Below are positions 55,299 through 64,000 of a stretch of 64,000 bases of DNA, in pieces (position 1 is the stretch's first letter; every line of letters starts with the position of its first letter). Made by a program: the position numbers and the translations under genes. Under the pieces are notes generated by a model. The model ran no database searches. It was given only the letters and a program-made list of their open reading frames with translations, and had not been told where the DNA came from. Location of the stretch: positions 3,167,501 to 3,231,500 of the forward strand of contig BSDZ01000079.1 in the NCBI GenBank assembly GCA_030268105.1. Direction: 5' to 3'. Source of the stretch: Volvox africanus (taxonomy: Eukaryota; Chlorophyta; Chlorophyceae; Chlamydomonadales; Volvocaceae).

Positions 55299-55550
55299 AT
55301 GCGGATAAAAGTGATATTTTTTGCTAAAAGTCGTGAAGTGGCAGGGCTTAGCGAACAGGTGTTTGAGCTTGAGAATGGCGCCAACACTGAGGACCTCCTA
55401 CAACTTATTATCTCAAGACACCCTGGGATTGACGGCTTAATGAAGACATGTGTATTCGCCGTAAACCAAGAGTATGTGAGGCCACAAGATAGGGAACTGC
55501 TGAAGGAGGGCGACGAAGTTGCAATTATTCCGCCATTAAGTGGTGGGTGA
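55299..55550 (+). CDS. CNX7: Molybdopterin synthase small subunit (MoaD/MOCS2A type)
   Basis: An uninterrupted 83-codon frame encodes a beta-grasp ubiquitin-like protein. It starts MRIKVIFFAKSREVAGLSEQ, has VFAVNQEYV in the middle, and ends GDEVAIIPPLSGG. The C-terminal Gly-Gly is the residue pair that is adenylated and thiocarboxylated, and it must be the exact end of the protein, as here. In the cytosol the small subunit carries sulfur to precursor Z on the large subunit (MoaE/CNX6) to make molybdopterin for nitrate reductase and other Mo enzymes. The length matches the family (about 80-90 residues). It is intronless and uses more A/T-ending codons than neighbouring genes, which is odd for this region. 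A retrocopy or a gene under weak codon selection are both possible. Confidence 0.95.
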   Translation: MRIKVIFFAKSREVAGLSEQVFELENGANTEDLLQLIISRHPGIDGLMKTCVFAVNQEYVRPQDRELLKEGDEVAIIPPLSGG

Positions 55551-55654
55551 AGATTGAAAAGGCTAAGCGGATTACTTTGAAGGTTTAGGGGTAGAGACCC
55601 AAGGGTTAGAGAGAAGGGGGGGGTTCCTTCATTCTGCCGTCTGAGGGCTGAATC

Positions 55655-56560
55655 TTGGTTTGCCGCCGGCCCGGCTGGGGTTCTCTGTCTTGTGTTTGCA
55701 ACGCCTCCTTCTGTCTCCCTGCTCGGCACCTGTTATCGTACCGCCTGCTGGCTTGTGTGAGCGGGACCACAAGGAGGCCCAATCCGTCAAGGATCAGGCC
55801 CTCCAGGATAGCACCCGGAAGCAGCAGGATATGGCTGCTGCTAGATGGTCGTGGTTATCATGCACGGGGGATGACAACACCTTGCTCAATGCTGCCCCAG
55901 AGGATCTCTTTGTATATTTGAAGTAGTAGAGGTCTACCTTAGCACCACCCTGGCAGGAAGCAGGAAGTCGCCTGAACGCTATCTAACTGTCTTCTGAATC
56001 AGGCTGAGTTGTGTGGCAGGTATTCTTCTGGCCCTCTGGAACTTGCCGTATCGTCCAATTTATGTTCCTGAGCACTTACCAGGGGTATGGCATGGGAAGG
56101 CTGGCATTGAGCAATTATGCCACCCAGGCTATCCTGATAAAACCCGGATTGGAGGCTTGACCTGAGTGCCGCTGCCTCGAGGGTGACTATTACGAACCGT
56201 ATACTGGTGTTTGCGAGAGAGGTATTTAAAAAGTCTTGTGTTCCGTGCGCCCCAACTGTCTACCTACCTGTGATTCTGCCTACCTAGCACAGTGTTGTCC
56301 CCCCACTCCGGCCTTCTGCATCTGGCGAGCTAGCCAGCTGGCAAAGGACATCAAGGTTGATCACTTCCTCTCATTCCACGGCGGCGCCTTAATATCCCCG
56401 TATTTGATGCAAATGTACTTCATACAAAACACTTGTGGGAATTGTAATGGAGAGTGTGCTACCACGGCACGTGCCATTGGAATAAACCTGGTTAATATCA
56501 ACCTGGTCAGTGGGCCATTGTTTGACAGGTTGTGGCGCCCTGCTGCATGCTAAACTGCGT
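55655..56560 (+). mobile_element. Possible decayed tyrosine-recombinase element
   Basis: A frame open from about 55660 to 55926 ends with WLSCTGDDNTLLNAAPEDLF then VYLK. This resembles the N-terminal helical region (NTxLNATPEDLLVYL) common in algal tyrosine-recombinase (DIRS/Crypton-like) proteins. The following frames to 56553 are broken by stops. No catalytic R-H-R-Y set is visible, and no terminal repeats were found. The single block is suggestive only. Confidence 0.3.
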
Positions 56561-57963
56561 CACTTGCTTATCCAGCAGCCATACGCTTTCTCACTCTTGG
56601 CAGAATATTTGTCCCATACTGACTGACAAGGTAGGTAGTAGGTAGGTAGGTATAGTCGTTCCATCCCTTCCCAACTATAACCATATAGCGTTCAAGGAAG
56701 AACTGCTAAGCAGCTCTGCGGACTGCCATTGGTCCAGCAGCACCTGCCGTGAGAGCCACAGTTTTGATTGGGAAGCGAACCACAGTTCCTACCTGCCTAC
56801 CTCGGGCTGGCTGGTTTGTCCTTGCTAGGGTGAAGCCCGGTTCAAAAGGTTACATGGGCCGGTACAGCTTGTATTGCAACGTTTCGTGCATTACAACAGT
56901 TGTACTTGGCTGGCATGTCGTGTACTTGTTTAATTTAGGCCTTGGCCTGTGGGTTGTACCATTTGGATATGCCAACAGCATGCATGGGCTGAGAAACCAC
57001 AGTGATTCTAGTGCTCAATCAACGACTGACAGGCTTTAACGCATGAATCCAGCAAACACTTTCATATTGAAGAAACACAGCCACGGGAATCTTCCCATGC
57101 AAAACGTAGCTTGGATCACTGTACAGAAATGTACTAAGCTACCGCACATGCAGACGGGTATGCGCGCACTTTATTTAGAAGTAACTCCTCTCAAACACTC
57201 ATAAAGCAAAACTTCTTCCATCTGGTCGACTATACGGGCAAAGTAACTTACCTCCAATAAAAGCACCAACTGGACCTGAAACCAAAGCAACCGCATGATC
57301 CTGCAAGATACTACATCCTGAACTAGCCAGCCTGACACCATGGACTCCACTGCGAATTTTCTACGGCATGCTTCCTTCCCCTGATGATTATCAGACCGCA
57401 ATCCTCATCTGGTTACGAGTCAGGCCCCAAGAGGCTCCTGCACGGCACGCCGGAAGCTTTGGTAGACGCACTGCGTTGACTGAAAGCAAATGCGCCACAC
57501 GACCGATTTGTGCTGCCGGGCCACTGGCTCATGGGCCCATAAAAGCTGCGAATCGGACAGCATAATCCGTAAAATGCTTGTATCGTGCGTTGATATGTGG
57601 TAGCAAGTGCCAAAAAACGAGCATCGTAGCTGCGAAGTGTACTTTTTCCGTTACGCTTGCACGGGGTGCACTGGCTGTCCTCCTGCTCTCTAAATGGGAA
57701 AGCCTACCGTACGCGGATGCCCCAAAATCCCCTGATCAAATGTTCGCTCAGAGAATGCCATGAAAACGGCACAGCCTGCATATAATCACCACATTCTTCT
57801 GGCCCCGCCTAGTCCGCTTTGGACTTTTTTCTCGAGCAATCTACACCAACAAACTGATGCCCATCTGCATCTCAATACTCACTGGCTATCCAAGCGCGCT
57901 GATGGGTCCACCACAGCCGGGGCCTGCACGCAGGCCGCGTGACATCGCGAGCGGAGTGGCCCC
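56561..57963. other. Convergent intergenic region before the AP2 gene's 3' end
   Basis: This contains a short (TAGG)n run at about 56629-56652, and it should include the 3' UTR of the minus-strand AP2 gene near 57963. I see no exon-like segment or motif elsewhere in it. Confidence 0.5.
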
Positions 57964-60900
57964 TCAGGCCGGAGCCTCACCGCAGCCCCCCCCTCCGCCA
58001 CCACCGATTCCATACACGCTGTACAATAGTCGCGTCTTTTTATCGGGGTGGGTTCGCATAGCTGCCGCTGAACCCTCCCCCCGCCGCCATCCACTACCGA
58101 CGCCACCGCCAACCTGCCCACCATAGCCTCTGCCATCACCATCTGGCTGCGTCGCAACAGAAGACAGAACCTCGCTGCCATTGCCATTCCTACTGCCACT
58201 GCCACTGCCGCCCGTGTCTGGACAGCGCTCGAGCTCCTGTTCGGCCGCCATGTTGATCGCAGACGTGACGCCATCACTTGGGTGAACTATGCACATCGGC
58301 ACTGCACCGCTGCCGGGGATGTCAAAGTCTGTGATGTCAGCGACAAGCGATGCAGCACTAGCGTCATGGTTACCAGCGGCGGCGACTGAGCCATCAGGTG
58401 CTGTGACGGCACCAACACCGCGCATGCTGCCGCTGCTGTCCTCCCTAGGTCGCTTGTATGGCCCCGGAAACGGCGGCAACTTGGCCATCGGCGGCGTCGA
58501 CGGTGACGGCACCGTCAGGGATCGCTGAACTGCGCCAACGCGGCCGCCAGTGTCGGAAGTCTCTATGGGTGGCGACGATGGCGATGGCGCCGTAAGAGAT
58601 CGTTGCACAGTACCGCCACCCCCCCCGGCGCCAATTTGGGCATTGTCGCCGATATCGGCAGCGCCTAGCCATAGCTCTGGCAGAGTGCCCATGGCCCAGA
58701 GCTGACTTGGGGCAGCGGAGGTGCGACAGCCACCTGCTGAAGGCGTTCCCAGCCGCATCACAGCACATGCATCGTTTGCAGCAGAATCAGCAACAAGTGT
58801 GAAGCTGGCACCACCCACCGCCGGATTGGCTTCCGCCGCCTCAGTCAGCCCAGCAGGAGCAGAAAACCCGCCCCTGGCTTCCAGGCAGCTGCCGCTGCCG
58901 CTGCCTGCACTCTGTTGCTGCTGATGGCGTTTGGAGAGCAACAGGCTCCGGATGGACGATGCGGTCACAGGAGGAGCATGCAGGAAATCGAGCAGAGCCC
59001 CGCCCAAGCCGTGGAGCTGACCTCCCACCCAGAACATCCGGTTGCTGCTGCCCTGGCCGCCACCGGAAGAGGCTGCCGCCGGCTGTGGTGCCGTTGCCAC
59101 TGCCTCGTCGTCCCCGGCCGCCGTGGGGGAATCCACGGATTTCCGCTGGGGTACTGCGGGTGGCGCCGCTCCGGAACCATGAACTGTGGGTGCGGGCTGC
59201 GTTTGAAGAGTCGGTGGTGCAAGCGATAATTTCTCTGCGGGTGGGCGCACGTGTAGGCCTTCGTGTAGGAAATCCTCATCCGCTGCTGGTCCTCGCTGTG
59301 GCGGCAGTCTGGAGTCCCGACAAGCAGACGCAGATATGAGGCCCCGATGCTGGAGCACACTGTCAGCGTGGGGAGGGTACCTTCCCTGTTCAGATCTATC
59401 ACCGACGTTGTCATTACACAAGAAAGCACCGCTATTGCCGAGGGAGTCCGTTATATTTGGCACAGCCGCAGCGGTCGCAGCGGTCGCAGCAGCAGCTGGC
59501 ATGGGTGTTTGAAGCGGCGCAGGTGCGGATTGTGGTGGACGATGGACAGCGAACGGCGACGGTGGTGGGCGGGCCAGATGGCGAAGAATGGATGCCACAG
59601 CGGCGTCCTTCCTCATGTGCGGTGCAGGTGCAGGTGCAGGTGCAGGGGCAGGTGCTGTGATGAGAGGACTGGCTGCCAACCCCGCGGAGACATGGCCAGG
59701 AGCCGGAGGTTGCTCTTTGTGCGGCAGCGACTGCTGCCTTATACGTGGCTGTTGAGGCTGCGGATGTTTAATGGTGTGGTAATGGCCGTATGGGTTGCTG
59801 TGAGGCGGATGCTGAGCAGCAGGATGGGGATTAGAAGTCGGTGGCAGGGCCGTATCTAGCTGCATCTGCTGCGCCGGCAGCGGCAGCATGGCCTGATGCT
59901 GGCGGCATCTTCCTTCCCCCGTCGCCGCGTACAAATCGGCAGGGGCTGCGGGGCAAGACAAGCCAAGACCAGGGGCGGTCTGCCCGCTCCGATGCGACTG
60001 CGGTGCGGCCGCATGCACATGCTCATGCGAAGACGACGGCGGGATGGCCACCGTGCCGCCACCGTGGACGTCTCGGCAGTAACTATCGTCACAGCCGCTG
60101 TCACTGCCTGCGGCCGTACTATGCGCCAGAAGCGCCCGCAGTAGCTGCGGTGGCACACCTGCAGATAGGAGCGCTTGCAGCGCAGCGGACCCGACGGCTC
60201 GCTTGTGGCTGCCACCGCCCCGGCCGTCATCGCCGGCGCACCTGACTAACTGGCGCGAAGCGTTCCGCCATTGCTTTTGCTGCTGCTGTGACACGGGCGT
60301 GAGCAGTGCCTCCGGTTCCTCGTTTCCGCCCGTACCAGCACCCGCCTCCAGTTCGATGAAGGGATTGGGTACGAATGCGTCGGCTATAGTCGTGTCGGTG
60401 GCGCCGCCATTGGGGTTATGCGGAGAAGCAGCACCTTCAACCAATCCACAGCCTTTCGTACCGCAGCCGTAGCTGCTAACTACCTGGCCGCCGTTCTTGG
60501 CTCTTCCGACCGGAAATTCCCGGCCTGGCCCGCTCACTGCCTGGTCGCCTTGTCGCTCGACTCCGAACGAGCTGAGCCCGGCAGCGGCGTCCGGGGCTGC
60601 AGCTTGAGTCGGCGGGACAGACACCAACGGCTCTAACGGTAATGGCACTTGTAACGGCCAGAGCGGTGGCGCCAGATCCAGGACACCGCCCGGCAACATC
60701 CGCGGCTGCGTTCTGTTAACCCCCACAACCGCCCAGGCATCTCCACCATTAAGCTGTAACGCATGATCAGGTGCTGCACCGCTACTGCCGCCGTGCATTG
60801 CAAATCCCGAACCCTCGCCGCTGCCGCGACCAACCTCGCCCGCCCAGCAGGAGCCGCCGGTTGTCGCTGTCTGCATGGCGCGAGCGACATGACCGCACTC

Positions 60901-63900
60901 GTAGCTACAGCTGTAGCTGCTACTGCCTGCGCTGCATATACGGTTTAGAGGGGTAGTGGGCAGTGGCGGCGGCTGCAACGGAGCCAGCGGCGGCAGCGGC
61001 TTGTTCCCATGGTTCTCGAGTACTGGCTGATTGTTGCTGCGGCCATTGCCAGTGGCAGCGGCGACCGCACATTGGCCATCCAGGGCAGCAGCAACCCGCA
61101 AGTCGCCGCCATGGCCGCCGCCGCTGTCGCCGCCGCCAATGCAAGTCGCTAATGCAGGAGGAGAGCTCGCGCCAGTGGCGGATGCTTGCCACCGCATCCA
61201 CGACTCCACACAATCCATGGTGGCTTCAGAAAGCCGACCGTCGGCGACGTCGCCGGCGTTATCTCGGCTCTGGAGCTCCCGCAACGGCTTATCTACACGC
61301 TTTGGCTGCGACCGGGGGGCCACGGCAGTCCTATCCATGCCGCCGCCGCCGCCACTACCACTGCCGCCTCCACTTCGCCGAGGGCTACTAGTGACTGCAG
61401 CTGCATCCGCCGCCGCCGTGGCAGCTGCCGCCGCTAACGCTACCGCTGCCGCCGCCGCCGTCGTCGTCGTCCGCAGTTCGTGGCTGCTGGCGGCTCTGAC
61501 CAAAGCCGAACGAGGCAGATGGAAATGCGGTGCAGACGATGGCTCGACGGCCGAGATGCGTCGCCGTACAGAACGCACCGCGGCGGCCGCAGCGGCGGCC
61601 GCTGCTGTGCCGATGTTCTCACTGCCGTCCCCGCCTCCGGCAGCGCCACCTGATACTTTGCTCCTACTCACAGCGAGCGAGCTCGGCCACGGCTTCATGA
61701 GTACCGACGTGCCTCGGCCGGCAATCCTCCCCCCTCGGCCAGGTGTCAGAACTACCCTGGAACCATCCACAGGAGCGTCACTACCTGCGGCCTGGATTGT
61801 GGATAGGATGCCGCCGCCGCCATCACCGCCGCCGCCATTGCCGCTAATGACAATACTGTCCGCAGCAGCGGCTGGTGGTTGCATTACCTCTGCGGCTCTC
61901 AATTCAAAACCTGCGATTTCGAAAAGGGGCGGGGCACGACCCATACTCGTCAATGGCTGCTGCAGGTCTGCAGTGGCTGCCGGCATTTTGATGATGGTGA
62001 GGGAGTTTAGACGGCCGCTGTCCGGAGTCGACCTAGGTCTTACGAAGGCAGGCATGCGGCACAGACACGTCTTTCACGTACAGTGTGTATTCTTATCTCA
62101 CACCTGGATGCTGGCATGGAATGGGTAGGCCGGGGGGCAGCAGCCAGACTGTTGGCAGAGCCTTCCCCCACATACAGACGCCGATAAGCAGCGGCGCGAT
62201 GCCCTTCAGCCGCACTACCACCCTGTGCTGCCTCGTAACAGGATGTTCTGCCTTGTTCGGAATCGGCCTCACCTGACAAGGGGGACCGCCGGACATCAGA
62301 AGGCCGGGTCGGCGGCTCCTCGCCACCGTGACCATGCTGATGCCGCGCCACCGCCGCCGCCGCCGCCTTCATAGCCCCGCCCGAAATAGCGGTGTTGGAA
62401 GTAGCAGCTGTTGTGGATGACTTAGCCAAGCCGCCGTCGCCGCCCGAAGCACCGTCGGCGGCACCGACTCCACCAACCGCCGCCTCCACCGCAGCAGCGG
62501 CGGCAGCGGCGGAAGCCTCATCGGGGAAGTTCAACACGGCGGCGGGACCGCGAAGGTACCGGGAAACTCTGTCGTATGCCTGTCGTATCTCAGCGGAATA
62601 TAGTGCAGGCCGGAGAGTGCGGGACCGAATAAGCATCAGGTTCAAAGCGACGGCAGCTCAAACTCGATGTATGTTTTGCCCTCTAACCGACTGCCCGACA
62701 CGTCACCTTATGGGAGCTAGCTAGCTAGCAGCAGTAGATTCAGGCGCGGGCTTCCAGAAGTGGCACTTACCAATGCAGCCTCAACATCAGTTTTGTAGGT
62801 GCCGATGTGAAGCTGCCTACCTGAGGGGGAGGAAACGACGAAACACGGCTTCTCACAGCAGCTGCCGCGTATTGGACTACGATTCGGCTGAGAACGGAGA
62901 ACTAGGAACGTATATTCCCACCGCAAACTCCCCAGGTCCAGAGGTCCAAAAGTCCGCCGAAATAAAACCCTAACCCGTGCCTTCGACTACCTCCGATGGC
63001 CGTTCCTTTCTTGCCACTATCATGCAACACGCACCAGCAAGCAGATTCGCACACACGAGACAGCTTGCTTTGCTGCCCTACCTTCATGCCAAATATGTGC
63101 CTCGTATCGTCCAGTACGGCGATAGAGCGACACGCCTTTGTATCGCGTACTGCGGTTGCGGGGGCCCCGCCCGAGAACCTGCCACGGAGCAGGTGCCGCC
63201 TGACCCGCCTCTGCTGGTACCTTTGTAGAAGGTCGACTCTCGCTGGCCGTTGCTGTTGCTGTGGCTCCGCCAGTGGCTGTTGCTGTTGCTGTGGCTCCGC
63301 CAGTGTCACCTTGAGCGATGGTACGAATGACGGCAGCTGCGGCTCCACCCGTGCTATTCTTCCGTGCGATCGCGTACGGTAGGGAGGTCGTCCGTTGCCG
63401 CACATCAGCGGATTGTGCGGCCCGTTGCTCGAGGTGCCATTCCGCCAAAAGTGCAGGCAAGTTGGCAGAGACTTCACCGCCGGTCTCGTGCACAGCCATT
63501 GCGGCATCGGCACCAATGCCTGCAGCGGCGGCGGCGGCAGCGGCGCTAGCCCGTGGCAAGCACCTCAGGTCGGTGATCCGTTCACCATCTTCATCAACTA
63601 TGACGGTGGCGGCGTGGCTGATGGCAGCACCGCACGTGTCACTGCCACCAGGTGGCTCTGCAATCGGGTCAGCTTCAGCGACAACGCATCCAGCCCGACG
63701 CAGCGCCGCTGCAGCCGCCGCCGCAGCAGCAGTAGCAGCTGCAGTCTGCGGTAACCTACGTTGTGCGGCAGTGGCGGCGGCTGCAGCGGCTGCAATTAGG
63801 TTCGCATTTCCCTTGCTGGCAGCGGCGGAACCAGACGGTTGGCCGGAGGCACCGAAAGATGGAGGCCCTGACGCGCCCTTGGACGTCTTGGTACCATCCA

Positions 63901-64000
63901 GATCACCCGTTACCGCAGCTGTCAGTACAGCCGCCGCGCGCGATGTATATGCACCACTGCCCGGCGTTGGAAAACCTCCTCCTCGGCATTCACCGCTTGA
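57964..64000 (-). CDS. Giant AP2/ERF-domain protein, 5' end outside window
   Basis: Exons on the minus strand are 64000-63082 (continuing upstream), 62820-62771, 62579-62273 and 61976-57964 (acceptor approximate). They join in frame for 1762 residues with no start codon seen. One AP2 domain is assembled across three exons: STRYKGVSLYRRTGRYEAHI, then WHEGRQLHIGTYKTDVEAAL, then AYDRVSRYLRGPAAVLNFP (about visible residues 283-342). It has the family's RYEAHIW strand, G-R-Q-L-H-I-G-T-Y turn, A-Y-D-R helix and L-N-F end. AP2 domains bind DNA, so this is probably a nuclear transcription factor. About 1,400 residues downstream are disordered Ala/Gly/Ser/Pro/Gln tracts. They include an imperfect duplication, TVQRSLTAPSPSSPPIE and AVQRSLTVPSPSTPPMAK, near 58500-58600. 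The start of the last exon is the weakest junction because its pyrimidine tract is poor. Confidence 0.85.

Noticed and set aside
61031..62128. 365-codon plus-strand frame with Pro/Ala/Leu-rich sequence
   Set aside because: It lies opposite the last exon of the AP2 gene and consists only of complements of the Ala/Gly/Ser repeat codons.

Overview
This is eukaryotic nuclear DNA, most likely from a volvocine green alga (Volvox or a close relative). The genes are split by many introns of about 70-1000 bp with GT-AG ends. Coding exons are GC-rich and code for long Ala/Gly/Ser/Gln/Pro-rich stretches. TGTAA, the chlorophycean polyadenylation signal, lies just downstream of several stop codons. The species is an inference. 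Gene models were built by hand, by matching splice sites and reading phase; wherever a full set of exons is given, the joined exons stay in frame.

Layout. 1-1906 (minus): 3'-truncated SURP + G-patch splicing factor. 4533-8806 (minus): large, probably axonemal, low-complexity protein. 9727-17566 (plus): 11-exon F-box/LRR protein with proline-rich inserts. 17.6-22.7 kb: gene-poor, with an AT-rich island that looks like a decayed Ty3/gypsy element. 22729-25009 (minus): unrecognised low-complexity protein. 27.8-30.3 kb: decayed, internally deleted Ty1/copia element. 31771-33845 (minus): protein with a WHEP-TRS domain outside any tRNA synthetase, head-to-head with 34515-39600 (plus), an 11-exon FAD-dependent amine-oxidase-like protein. 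40.4-41.0 kb: inverted, internally deleted copy of that oxidase gene beside a foreign exon-like segment. 42627-45570 (plus): CYTH-domain triphosphate tunnel enzyme of the plant TTM3 type. 48.2-49.15 kb: 310-codon ORF ending in a (GATTA)n tail, possibly a LINE. 50659-53028 (plus): EGF-exostosin glycosyltransferase (GT47). 55299-55550 (plus): intronless MoaD/CNX7, the small subunit of molybdopterin synthase. 57964-64000 (minus): 5'-truncated giant AP2/ERF-domain protein.

The genes do not form one pathway. They are ordinary housekeeping and lineage genes (splicing, flagella, ubiquitin ligase adaptor, molybdenum cofactor, wall or secretory glycosylation, transcription) separated by gene-poor stretches of decayed transposable elements. 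No CRISPR, operon or defence island is present. The most unusual points are the chimeric inverted gene copy at 40.4-41.0 kb, the non-synthetase WHEP gene with a GC-AG intron, a diverged repeat shared by introns of two genes, and a (CTAT)n array that abuts a splice acceptor.
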